Positions 1 through 7,733 of a stretch of 64,000 nucleotides of DNA are shown here, piece after piece (position 1 is the first letter of the stretch; each line of letters begins with the position of its first letter). Origin of the DNA: Myxococcales bacterium (GTDB lineage: Bacteria > Myxococcota_A > Polyangia > Nannocystales > Nannocystaceae); NCBI GenBank assembly GCA_020633295.1, contig JACKDW010000003.1, positions 372,001-436,000 on the forward strand, written 5' to 3'. The position numbers and the translations under genes are program-made. The notes under the pieces are model-generated. The model was given only the letters and a program-made list of their open reading frames with translations. It searched no databases and was not told the DNA's origin.

Positions 1-1190
1 TAGAACGCGTCGGGCGGGCTCTCGTAGCCCCACGTGTCGGCCGTGCCGCGCGCGAGCCAGGCGTAGCCGTCGACGCCGACGACCGTCTTGACCTGGATCA
101 GGCCCTGGTAGTTGGGGTCGTCGCCCTCGTCGCGGATGATCAGCCCCTTGAGGTCGATCTCCTCGCCCGTGTTGTTGTAGACCTCGATCCACTCGCAGTC
201 GGCGTCGCCGCAGCCGCCCGCGTCGTACATGACCTCGGTGACGACGAGGTCGCCGGGGGCCATCTCCTCGACGCCGAGCCCGGGCTCGGGCCCGGCGACG
301 TAGCCCTCGACGTCGTTCTCGTCGCGCGGCGCGATCTTGAAGGCGTCGGCCGAGTAGTTGAGCGGCCCCTGGATCGCCGTGAACGCCGCGCCGAAGCCGA
401 AGTTCGGGAAGTCGTCGGCCCAGTCCGGGTCGTAGGGGTTGAACATCTGCTCGTCGACGCGCAGCGTCGAGAGCCCGTCGGAGACGTCGTACTCGTCCCA
501 GCCTGGCTCATCGACCACCTCCAGGAGGTCGCCCTCGACGCGCACGAGCACGCCCTCCCACGGCTCGGCCGTGACCGGGTCCCCGAGCTCGTCGAGCGGC
601 CGCAGCTCGGGCACCGTCACGCCGCTGTCGCCGGTCTGCGTGACGCTGCCGCCCGTCACGTCGATCTGCGTCAGGCCCTCGAACTCGGCCGTGGTGCCCA
701 CGATGTCGACCTCGTCGCCGACGCTGAGCATCCCGAGGATCGGGGCCAGCTCGTCGGTGTAGACCCAGACGCCGCTGAGCTGGCCGCCGTCGGGCTCCTG
801 GGCGTAGAAGCCGAAGGTGGCGACTGCGGTGACGTAGACCCCGAGCACGTTCACGTCGCTGCCCTCGCCGATGACGTCGCCCTGGATGTCGTAGATCGTG
901 TCGTCGTCGACGGGGCTGCCGGTCGTCGGATCCTCGGTCGTCGCGTCCGTCGTCGTGGTCGGCGACTCGGTGGTGTTGTCGGTCGTCGCGGGGCCCTCGG
1001 TGGTCCCTGGCGACGAGGTCGACGTCGGGTCAATGGTGGTGTCGTCGGTCGTCTGCCCGCCGGTGGTCTCGCCCCCGGTCTCGGTCTCGGTGGCGTCAGA
1101 GTCGGTCGCGCTGGTCGCGGCGGGTCCGCCGTTACACGCGAGCGCGAGGGAGAGCAGGCCGAGCAGGCCAGTGGTTCGCTTCATCGTCAT
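1..1190 (-). CDS. Lamin-tail-domain lipoprotein with OB-like region, C-terminus cut by window edge
   Basis: The frame is open for 396 codons and runs off the window, so the C-terminus is missing. The start at 1190 is preceded by a GGAG Shine-Dalgarno about 8 nt upstream. Residues 1-19 form a lipoprotein signal peptide with lipobox LALAC (Cys19). A Thr/Ser/Glu/Asp-rich linker runs to about residue 77. Residues about 80-205 resemble the OB-like module seen in YhcR-type secreted nucleases (moderate confidence). From about residue 311 a lamin-tail domain begins (GDLVVTEVMYD, then EWIEVYNN). It is probably a surface-anchored binding protein rather than an enzyme, because no catalytic motif is visible. 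It shares its LTD with the proteins at 29329-35631. Confidence 0.85.
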   Translation of the reverse strand, partial: MTMKRTTGLLGLLSLALACNGGPAATSATDSDATETETGGETTGGQTTDDTTIDPTSTSSPGTTEGPATTDNTTESPTTTTDATTEDPTTGSPVDDDTIYDIQGDVIGEGSDVNVLGVYVTAVATFGFYAQEPDGGQLSGVWVYTDELAPILGMLSVGDEVDIVGTTAEFEGLTQIDVTGGSVTQTGDSGVTVPELRPLDELGDPVTAEPWEGVLVRVEGDLLEVVDEPGWDEYDVSDGLSTLRVDEQMFNPYDPDWADDFPNFGFGAAFTAIQGPLNYSADAFKIAPRDENDVEGYVAGPEPGLGVEEMAPGDLVVTEVMYDAGGCGDADCEWIEVYNNTGEEIDLKGLIIRDEGDDPNYQGLIQVKTVVGVDGYAWLARGTADTWGYESPPDAF

Positions 1191-1427
1191 TGACAGTCTC
1201 CGGACATCCACGACGACGGGCGCGGCCCAGGTCGGCGCGTGGATCAAGGTTGTCGGGTGCCACGAGCGCGTGGTCCCGAACCGGCGGCGAGCTTACTGCG
1301 CCGCGTCTCGAGGCGATAGTGCGGCCCGGAGTCCGGTTGGCGCGAGTGAAAATTATGAAATTTTAGAAACCGATTTTTCTTCATCTGGACAGCGCCAGCA
1401 AACGATCAGCACGATCACCCAGCTCGC

Positions 1428-1913
1428 TCAGCCCGTGGTCGTGCCGGTGTCAGACTCGCCGCCGGTCTCGGTCTCGGTCCCGCTCTCGGACGTCGTCGTC
1501 GTCTCGCCCGTGGTGGCGTCGGTCTCGCCCTCGGTGCCCGCGGTCTCGCTCTCGGTCTCGGTCTCTGCGGTGCCGGCGCTGGTCGTCCAGGCCGTCGTCG
1601 GGCTGCTCGTGTAGTAGCCCGGCCCGCCGTAGGCGTCGCCCGAGGTGATGTAGGGATCATCTGTACTCGAGGTCATCACGCCGCTGGTCGCCGGGTCGCT
1701 CGAGGAGCCCGACTCCGACGCGCCGGCCGTGGTGCTCTCGCTGGTCTCGCCGGGGTCCTTGTCGCCGCAGCCGACGACCGCGAGCCCCAAAGACAGGGCC
1801 GAGAGCACGCGCAGGAGCCCCGTCGCGCCGACCGTGCGCTGGGGCGCGCCGCAGAACGGGCAGCGGCGCTCGTGGTGCGCGACGTGGCGATGGCAGCCGG
1901 GACACGCTCGCAT
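1428..1913 (-). CDS. Zinc-ribbon protein with internal lipobox-like segment and Ser/Thr/Glu-rich tail
   Basis: This encodes 161 residues. The first 30 hold a zinc ribbon with two CPxC knuckles (CPGC and CPFC) separated by a short His-rich loop. A hydrophobic segment at about residues 33-48 ends in VVGCG, which looks like a lipobox. The remaining 110 or so residues are low-complexity Thr/Ser/Glu/Gly. The architecture matches the protein at 14854-15321, so the two are paralogues. No known function is recognised. A zinc ribbon ahead of a lipobox is unusual, because it would sit on the cytoplasmic side before processing. The segment may instead be a membrane anchor. It is divergent from proline dehydrogenase. 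Confidence 0.75.
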   Translation of the reverse strand: MRACPGCHRHVAHHERRCPFCGAPQRTVGATGLLRVLSALSLGLAVVGCGDKDPGETSESTTAGASESGSSSDPATSGVMTSSTDDPYITSGDAYGGPGYYTSSPTTAWTTSAGTAETETESETAGTEGETDATTGETTTTSESGTETETGGESDTGTTTG

Positions 1914-1969
1914 CCCGCGACTGTACCACGCGGGCCTCGCAGGCCGCGCGCGTGCGCGTGCGCGCGCCC

Positions 1970-1995
1970 CCGGCGTGATCGCCCGATCACGCCGG
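1970..1995. promoter_or_regulatory. Perfect palindrome (12-bp arms, 2-nt centre) upstream of proline dehydrogenase
   Basis: Arm 1970-1981 (CCGGCGTGATCG) is the exact reverse complement of 1984-1995, with CC between. It ends 8 nt before the -10-like TACACT at 2004-2009, so it covers the -35 region. It lies between the divergent zinc-ribbon gene and proline dehydrogenase. It is most simply an operator for a dimeric regulator, but an RNA hairpin for the leftward gene's leader is possible. Confidence 0.6.
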
Positions 1996-2003
1996 ACGCG
2001 GGG

Positions 2004-2009
2004 TACACT
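2004..2009 (+). promoter_or_regulatory. -10-like hexamer TACACT of proline dehydrogenase
   Basis: TACACT ends 10 nt before the ATG at 2020. There is no Shine-Dalgarno between them, so the transcript would be leaderless or nearly so. No convincing -35 is visible, and the palindrome occupies that region. Confidence 0.5.
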
Positions 2010-2019
2010 GCCCGCCTTC

Positions 2020-2925
2020 ATGCTCTCGCGGCTCGTCCCGGCACCGCTCGTTCGCCTGTTCGCGCGACCGTATGTCGCTGGGTACAGCATGGAGGCCGCG
2101 CTCACGTCGGCGGCCGAGCTGCTCGAGGCGCCGCGGCTGCTGTCGACGCTCGACCTGCTCGGCGAGCACGTCACCGAGCGCGAGCAGGTCGACGCGAACC
2201 TCGCGACCTACGAGCGGCTGATCGACGCGCTCGGCGAGCGCGCGCGCTTCCCCGATCGCGCTGCGCGGCCGACGGTGTCGGTCAAGCCCTCGGCCTTCAC
2301 GACCGGGGATCAGCGCGCCGCCTTCGAGCTGATCCGCGGCCTCGCCGAGCGGGCGCGCGCGCGCGAGGTCGGGCTGACGATCGACATGGAGGACCACCCG
2401 TGGACCGACATGACGATCGAGCGCGCGGTCGCGCTGTTTCACGACGGCTTTGACGTCGGCACCGTGCTGCAGTCTCGCCTCAACCGCTACCGCGAGGACG
2501 CGGCGGCGATCCCCGCCGGGATGCGCGTGCGCCTCGTCATCGGCATCTACCGCGAGCCCGCCGAGATCGCGACGACCGACAAGCGCGAGATGAAGGCGCG
2601 GCTGCTCGAGATGGCGGCGACGCTGCTCGACGCGGGCGCGTTCGTCGAGTTCGCGACCCACGACGAGGCGATCGTCGAGCGCTTCGCTCGTGAGCTGGCC
2701 CCAAGGGCAGCCGAACGCTGCGAGGTCCAGATGCTGCTCGGGGTCCCGCGCGGCGCGATCCAGGAGCGCCTGCTGCAGGGCGCGTTCGGGGTCCCGCTGC
2801 CGGTGCGCCTGTACGTGCCCTTCGGGATCCGCAAGGCCGACGCGACCGCGTACCTGCGGCGGCGTATGGACGAGAACCCGCGCATGGCGCTCGACGTGCT
2901 CCGCAACCTCGCGCGTCGCCGCTAG
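2020..2925 (+). CDS. putB: Proline dehydrogenase (monofunctional, PutB/FadM type)
   Basis: This is a 301-residue FAD-dependent proline dehydrogenase that oxidises L-proline to pyrroline-5-carboxylate, the first step of proline catabolism. The length matches monofunctional bacterial enzymes (about 300 residues). Visible barrel motifs are TVSVKPSAF near residue 90 (the conserved Lys), TIDMEDHPW near 122, RLVIGIYREP near 170, and the C-terminal signature VPFG followed by YLRRRMDENP near 278-287, whose Arg pair binds the proline carboxylate. The start at 2020 is supported by TACACT just upstream and by the family length. No P5C dehydrogenase is adjacent. Regulation is probably through the palindrome at 1970-1995. 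Confidence 0.9.
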   Translation: MLSRLVPAPLVRLFARPYVAGYSMEAALTSAAELLEAPRLLSTLDLLGEHVTEREQVDANLATYERLIDALGERARFPDRAARPTVSVKPSAFTTGDQRAAFELIRGLAERARAREVGLTIDMEDHPWTDMTIERAVALFHDGFDVGTVLQSRLNRYREDAAAIPAGMRVRLVIGIYREPAEIATTDKREMKARLLEMAATLLDAGAFVEFATHDEAIVERFARELAPRAAERCEVQMLLGVPRGAIQERLLQGAFGVPLPVRLYVPFGIRKADATAYLRRRMDENPRMALDVLRNLARRR

Positions 2926-2973
2926 CGCGACGGGAGGCGCCGCGAGTCGCGAAGGGCACGCCCGCGAGCGATG

Positions 2974-3038
2974 CCACCGTGGCGCGCGACCTCAACGCGG
3001 CGCGACCCCACCGTGGCGCGCGACCTCAACGCGGCGCG
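2974..3038. repeat. Tandem direct repeat, 31-bp identical units, period 34
   Basis: Bases 2974-3004 and 3008-3038 are identical (each starts CCACCGTGGCGCGCGACC). They lie between the convergent ends of proline dehydrogenase and the DUF11 gene. No stem-loop with a T-tract is evident, so this is not an obvious terminator. Confidence 0.8.
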
Positions 3039-3059
3039 CGAGCGTGTGTCGCTCGCTCG

Positions 3060-4796
3060 TCACGCGCGACGGCGTCGGCCGACGGCGAGCAGGGCGAGCA
3101 GGGCGAGCGCGCCGCCGGGGGCGCCGCCGGGGGCGCTCTTGCAGCCGCAGCCGGACTCGCTCTCCTCGGTGTCGCCGAAGCTGTCCGCGGCCGAGTCGGT
3201 GCCGCCCGAGGTCGTGTCCTCGCTGGTCGTCCCGCCGGTGCTGCCGCCGGTCGTCGGGCCCGCGCTCGGATCGCCGCCGGTGCCGGAGTCGCCGGTCGAC
3301 GTGCCGCTGTCGTCCGTCGTCGAGGTCGCGTCGGTGTCGGTCGCCGCGTCGCCGGTCGTCGTCGCCGCGGCGCCGCCGATGACCACCGGCGGCGCGACGA
3401 GCTCGCCCTGGTCGCCGTCGGGGCTCGCGTCGAAGATCGCGGTGTTGTTGATCTCGGTGCCCTCGGGCACGTCGGCGATCACGACGTCGAGCACGATGTC
3501 GACGCTCTCCGTCGGCGCGAGCGCGAGCTCGCTGAGGATCAGCTCGCCTTGCGTCGAGCCGTCCGTCGCGCCGCCGTCGTCGACGAGCGTCCACTCGGCC
3601 GCCTCGGGCGGGATCACGTCGTTGAGCGTCGCGCTCGCGGGCGCCGTCCCGGTGTTCTCGAGGTGGATGGTGTAGCGGATCGTGTCGCCGGGCGTGGGGT
3701 CGCCGCTCTGGTCGGCGTCGTCCTGCAGCGCCCAGGTCTTGCTCGAGTTCGTCAGCAGCACGGCCTGGTACACGTTGACGCCGACGATGTTGTACGCGAT
3801 CCAGAATTTGTCGAGGTCGGCCGTGTAGGTCACCTTGACCGCGTTGTCCCCCTGCGTGAGCGCGCCCGCGAGATCGAACTGATCAATGTCGACGCCGATC
3901 GCGTCCGTCTGCGGCGGCGTCGTCGTGTTGATCGTGTGGTTCATCGGGTTGGCCTCGGGGTTGATCGGGTCGCTGAGCGTGAGCACGCCGCCGCCCGGCG
4001 CCCCCGCGACCTCGACGCGCTCCATCATCGAGCCGTTGATGTCCCCCTCGAGCACGTACCAGGTCAGGTCGCCCTCGGGCGGCGAGTCGACGTCGAGGCC
4101 GTCGAGCGTGATCTCGATCTGCTTGGTGCCGTTGAGCCACAGCGTCTGCAGGCCCTCGTACAGGCTGACGCGGCGCGGCTTGAGGAACTCGTGCGCGTAG
4201 ACCAGCACGATCGAGAACGACGCGGTGTGCGTGTCGCCGTTCTCGATGAGCGCCGCGAACTCGCCGACGGTGTAGTCGCCGACCAGCTCGTCGATCATGT
4301 CGGTGACCTCGGCGCGGCACAGCTGCATGTCGTAGGCCATCGCGCCCGCGTCGGAGCAGAAGCACTTGTCGGCCGCGACGAGCTCGGCGGACCCGCCCGG
4401 CGCCGCGAAGCTCACCTCGTCGTCGACCAGCCCGCCGCCGCCGCAGTCGTTGTTCTGGATCGAGCCGCCCCAGTAGAGGTAGGCCGCGACGATCTCGGCG
4501 CCGGGCACCAAGTCGTCGGCGCTGACCGACGCGACCGCGCTCATGTTCAGCGTGTCGACCGCCTCGTCGTTGTCAGGGCCGTCCACCGCGAGCGGCGCCC
4601 CCGTGGCGAAGAAGTCGTAGCCGCCCTCCCACGACTGCAGCAGCGTCGGCAGCTCGTCGGCCAGCGCCGGGCGAGGGAGCGCGACCGCGACCGTCAGCGC
4701 GGCGAGCGGGAGGAGGGCGAGGCGGCCGAGGGGGAGGAGGGGGCGGGCGAGGGGGAGCGCGCGTGAGCGCGGGGCGGCGTGCGACTTCATGGTCAA
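3060..4796 (-). CDS. Secreted DUF11-domain protein with MYXO-CTERM anchor
   Basis: This 578-residue protein has a Sec signal peptide (about residues 1-46, ending PALADE). A large N-terminal region (about 47-330) resembles DUF3344-like extracellular modules. A DUF11-type domain follows (about 345-450; GDTIRYTIHLENTG and related strands). After a Thr/Ser/Gly-rich linker comes a C-terminal MYXO-CTERM-like tail: a Cys-Gly-Cys cluster, a hydrophobic stretch and terminal RRRR. In myxobacteria that tail directs surface sorting and attachment. GGAGG lies 6 nt before the ATG, so this transcript has a leader. The role is probably adhesive or structural; no enzyme motif is seen. Confidence 0.85.
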   Translation of the reverse strand: MTMKSHAAPRSRALPLARPLLPLGRLALLPLAALTVAVALPRPALADELPTLLQSWEGGYDFFATGAPLAVDGPDNDEAVDTLNMSAVASVSADDLVPGAEIVAAYLYWGGSIQNNDCGGGGLVDDEVSFAAPGGSAELVAADKCFCSDAGAMAYDMQLCRAEVTDMIDELVGDYTVGEFAALIENGDTHTASFSIVLVYAHEFLKPRRVSLYEGLQTLWLNGTKQIEITLDGLDVDSPPEGDLTWYVLEGDINGSMMERVEVAGAPGGGVLTLSDPINPEANPMNHTINTTTPPQTDAIGVDIDQFDLAGALTQGDNAVKVTYTADLDKFWIAYNIVGVNVYQAVLLTNSSKTWALQDDADQSGDPTPGDTIRYTIHLENTGTAPASATLNDVIPPEAAEWTLVDDGGATDGSTQGELILSELALAPTESVDIVLDVVIADVPEGTEINNTAIFDASPDGDQGELVAPPVVIGGAAATTTGDAATDTDATSTTDDSGTSTGDSGTGGDPSAGPTTGGSTGGTTSEDTTSGGTDSAADSFGDTEESESGCGCKSAPGGAPGGALALLALLAVGRRRRA

Positions 4797-5147
4797 CCTC
4801 CGCTGGCGAGCAGCGCCGGCAGGCTAGCACGCGCGCGCGCGCGGCTCGCCGACGCGGCGTGTCGTGAAGGTCGCGGGTAGATGTCTTAAAAGTCATGTGT
4901 TCGTGACCGCGTGACCCGCGACCGGCTGGCCGGTCCCCGCGCGCGACGCGTGTCGGCGTCGCGTCGACGGAGACGAGCTGCCGGCGCGCGGCGGTCATCG
5001 TCGGCCGCGGCTCGAGCCGCCCGCCGGCCCACAGGCGCGGTTGTGCGCCCGAACTCGCCCGAGAGCGTCGCTCCGCGGCCTCCTCGCGCACCGGGAGCCG
5101 CGAGCTAGCAAACGGTGAGCTGCGATACCTATACTACCGTTCAAGCA
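4797..5147. other. Divergent intergenic region without a gene
   Basis: This separates the leftward DUF11 gene from the rightward beta-propeller lipoprotein. No coding frame is supported. It holds a short perfect inverted repeat at 4921-4934 (ACCGGC-TG-GCCGGT), the -10-like TATACT at 5130, and an AT-rich 17-mer at 4882-4898 (TGTCTTAAAAGTCATGT). That 17-mer recurs with 15 of 17 matches inside the integrase gene at 46308. Confidence 0.6.
5130..5135 (+). promoter_or_regulatory. -10-like TATACT of the beta-propeller lipoprotein
   Basis: TATACT ends 12 nt before the GTG at 5148. It lies downstream of the alternative GTG at 5115, so it argues for the later start. Confidence 0.45.
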
Positions 5148-6977
5148 GTGCAGACGCCGATCGCCACGAGGTTGTCGCGAGCGCGGGTCGCGGGCGCCTG
5201 CGTGGTCGCGCTGCTGGCGATCGCGTCGAGCGCGTGCGGTGAGCTCACGCCCGGCGCCGCCGGCTACGAGACCGGGCTGCAGCGGCGCGCGCAGATCCCC
5301 TTCCCGCTCGAGGGGCCGCACCTCGGCGAGCTCGCGACTTTCGGTGAACACGTCTACGTCGCCAACAGCTTCGACTCGTTCACCGCGCTGCGGCTCGGAC
5401 CCGCCGGCGCGCTCGAGCTGACGCTGGACCGTCCGCCGACGACCGGCACCTTCATCCGCTGCACGACGCTCGCGGTCCACGAGCCCTCGCGCACGCTGTA
5501 CTGCGCCTCCGATCGCGGCGCCGCGTTCGCCTACGATCTCAGCGACCCGGCGGTCCCGCGGCTGCGCAAGCCGTTCATCGACGACCCGGAGCTGCACGTC
5601 CGCGACCTCCATGTCGACGGCGATCGCCTGCTGCTCGCGCGCTTCGAAGACGGCCTGTGGTACGCCGAGATCGCGCCGGACGGCGACCTCGGGGCGCCGC
5701 AGCTCGTCGCCGCCGCGCCCGGGAACGTGCACCACGCGGCGGCCGACGGCGCGCGCGTCGTCGCGATGACGGCGGGCAGCGAGCTCACCCAGCTCGCCTG
5801 GACCGGCGCCGCGTACGAGGCCCGCGGCGCGCTCGCGCTGGACGGACCGCCGCTCGATCTCTCGCTCCGCGGCGAGCGGGTCGCGGTCGCGCTCGGCTCA
5901 GCCGGCGTCGTCGTCGCGGCGCTCTCGGAGTCAGGGTTCAAAGTCGTTCACCACGTCCACCCGCCGACCGTCGCGACCTCGGCGGACCTCGACGGCGACG
6001 CGCTCGCCGTCGTCGGGCTCTCGGGGATCTTTCTTTACGACCTCGCGGACGCGGACGCGGACGACGAGCCGCGCGTCGCGGGCTTCGTCGGTCAGGGGCC
6101 CTGGGGCTACACGCGCGCCGGCGCGGCGCTCAGCGGCCGCTTCGTCAGCGGCGATCTGATCGTCTCCGACTGGGCCTACATCGACCGGCTCGGGGTCGCG
6201 CTCGTCGGCGACGTCCACGAGCTCGACCTGCCGGGCTCGGTCTACGCGCGTCGCGGCGAGGAGGTCGCGTTCTCGGCCCGCAACCCGGGGCGCGCGACGC
6301 TGCGCCTGCGCGTGGAGAACGTCGCCGGCGAGGAGGTCATTAGCGAGACCTTCGGGCCCGGCGAGCAGCGCCAGATGACGCTCGCGCCCGGCTCGATCGA
6401 GCAGCGCGAGGTCCAGGAGCTGTACCTGTACACCGAGCTCCTCACGCCCGAGGGCGACGCGATCCCGACGCTCGAGGACTCGCTGCGCGTGGTCCTGCGC
6501 GCGGACGGCGGTGACGAGCGCCCCGCGCCCGGGCAGCGCTTCCCGACGGTGCGCTACGCCGACCAAGACGCCGCGGTCCAGCAGCTGCCGGCGAGTCGGC
6601 GGTTTCGCGTGATCTTCCACAGTCAGGACTGCGCCGCGATGTGGCCCGAGATCCTCGACGCCGCCTGGCTCGCGCGTCGCGACGCGCTCGACGGCGGCGC
6701 GTGGCCGCTGCTGCTCAGCGCCGAGGACATAGAGCTCTACGGCTACCCCGCGCGCTGGGGCGTCGAGGATGTCGCGCGCGGTCACTACCTCGACGCCTAC
6801 TCGACGCCCGCGGAGGTCTCGGAATTTAACGCGCCGCACGAGCACCTCTACTCGGACATGTTCCTCGTCGACGAGCTGCACTCCGGCGCCGCGCACCCCA
6901 CGGACTACCTCGTCACCGCCGATGGCGTCGTCGAGGCCGTCGAGCGCGAGTATCGGGGCGCCTACCCGCTGCGCTGA
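5148..6977 (+). CDS. Beta-propeller lipoprotein with thioredoxin-like C-terminal region
   Basis: This encodes 609 residues from GTG 5148; an in-frame GTG at 5115 is less likely because it precedes the promoter hexamer. The signal peptide ends in lipobox IASSAC near residue 28. About residues 50-370 are a propeller of LVIVD/YncE-like repeats (HLGELATFGEHVYVANSF, LHVRDLHVDGDRLLLARF). A beta-rich segment follows. The last 130 or so residues begin FRVIFHSQDCAAMWPEI, reminiscent of a redoxin CxxC loop with only one Cys kept. It is an envelope protein of unknown partner or substrate. The DJ-1-like gene follows after 22 bp and may be co-transcribed, although that gene has its own -10-like hexamer. 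Confidence 0.75.
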   Translation: MQTPIATRLSRARVAGACVVALLAIASSACGELTPGAAGYETGLQRRAQIPFPLEGPHLGELATFGEHVYVANSFDSFTALRLGPAGALELTLDRPPTTGTFIRCTTLAVHEPSRTLYCASDRGAAFAYDLSDPAVPRLRKPFIDDPELHVRDLHVDGDRLLLARFEDGLWYAEIAPDGDLGAPQLVAAAPGNVHHAAADGARVVAMTAGSELTQLAWTGAAYEARGALALDGPPLDLSLRGERVAVALGSAGVVVAALSESGFKVVHHVHPPTVATSADLDGDALAVVGLSGIFLYDLADADADDEPRVAGFVGQGPWGYTRAGAALSGRFVSGDLIVSDWAYIDRLGVALVGDVHELDLPGSVYARRGEEVAFSARNPGRATLRLRVENVAGEEVISETFGPGEQRQMTLAPGSIEQREVQELYLYTELLTPEGDAIPTLEDSLRVVLRADGGDERPAPGQRFPTVRYADQDAAVQQLPASRRFRVIFHSQDCAAMWPEILDAAWLARRDALDGGAWPLLLSAEDIELYGYPARWGVEDVARGHYLDAYSTPAEVSEFNAPHEHLYSDMFLVDELHSGAAHPTDYLVTADGVVEAVEREYRGAYPLR

Positions 6978-6986
6978 GCCGAGCGC

Positions 6987-6992
6987 TATCAT
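6987..6992 (+). promoter_or_regulatory. -10-like TATCAT for the DJ-1/PfpI gene
   Basis: TATCAT ends 7 nt before the ATG at 7000, which would place the transcription start at the start codon. Confidence 0.45.
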
Positions 6993-6999
6993 CAGCGCG

Positions 7000-7590
7000 A
7001 TGACGACGATTGGCATCCTGATCTTCGACGGCGTGGAGGAGCTCGACTTCGTAGGTCCGTGGGAGGTGTTCACCGCCGCGCGTCACCTCGGCCTCGAGCG
7101 CGACGTCGTGCTGGTGGCCGAGTCGGCCGAGCCGGTGCGCTGCAACAAGGGCATGCGCGTGCTCCCCGATCACACGCTGGAGAGCGCGCCGCCCCTCGAG
7201 ATCGTGCTCGTGCCCGGCGGGCAGGGGACGCGCGCGCTCGTGCAGCGTGAGCGCGTGCTCAACTGGTTGGCGAGCCGCGCCGCCGCGTGCCGCTGGATCA
7301 CGAGCGTGTGCACCGGCAGCTACGTGCTGTACAAGGCCGGCCTCGCCCGGGGCAAGCGCGTGACGACGCACTGGTCGTTCGTCGAGACGCTGCGGGGTCA
7401 CGACGACATCACGGTGCTCTCCGGGCCGCGCTACGTCCGCGACGGCGCGGTCGTCACGGCCGCCGGCGTGTCCGCGGGGATCGACATGGCGCTCTGGCTC
7501 GTGGGCCAGCTCAGGGACCCCGCGTTCGCCCGCAGCGTCCAGCGCTACATCGAGTACAACCCCGCGCCGCCCTACGCCGCCGAGGTCTGA
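7000..7590 (+). CDS. DJ-1/PfpI family protein, isonitrile-hydratase-like
   Basis: This is a 196-residue cytoplasmic protein of the glutamine-amidotransferase-like fold. It opens with TIGILIFDGVEELDFVGPWE, the usual start of isonitrile hydratase and of the N-domain of FtrA-type AraC regulators. The nucleophile elbow is SVCTGSYVL (Cys near residue 104), followed by RVTTHWSF, which is diagnostic of this subfamily. No AraC DNA-binding domain is attached, so it is more likely an enzyme than a regulator. Isonitrile hydration to N-substituted formamide is the characterised activity, but glyoxalase- or chaperone-like functions occur in close relatives and the substrate here is unknown. Confidence 0.88.
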   Translation: MTTIGILIFDGVEELDFVGPWEVFTAARHLGLERDVVLVAESAEPVRCNKGMRVLPDHTLESAPPLEIVLVPGGQGTRALVQRERVLNWLASRAAACRWITSVCTGSYVLYKAGLARGKRVTTHWSFVETLRGHDDITVLSGPRYVRDGAVVTAAGVSAGIDMALWLVGQLRDPAFARSVQRYIEYNPAPPYAAEV

Positions 7591-7733
7591 GCGCGCGGGC
7601 GCACCTCCTGACCTTCATAAACCGCGCTCATGGACACTGTTCATAGAGCATGTCTCTAAAGACGTGTCTAAATCTCCGCGTCGGCGCGCGCGTGGTTGAC
7701 GGAGGGCGCCCGCGGCCGCACCGTGGCTGTGAC

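Noticed and set aside
5115..5147. GTG 5115 as start of the beta-propeller lipoprotein
   Set aside because: It would place the TATACT hexamer inside the coding region, and the signal peptide works as well or better from GTG 5148.
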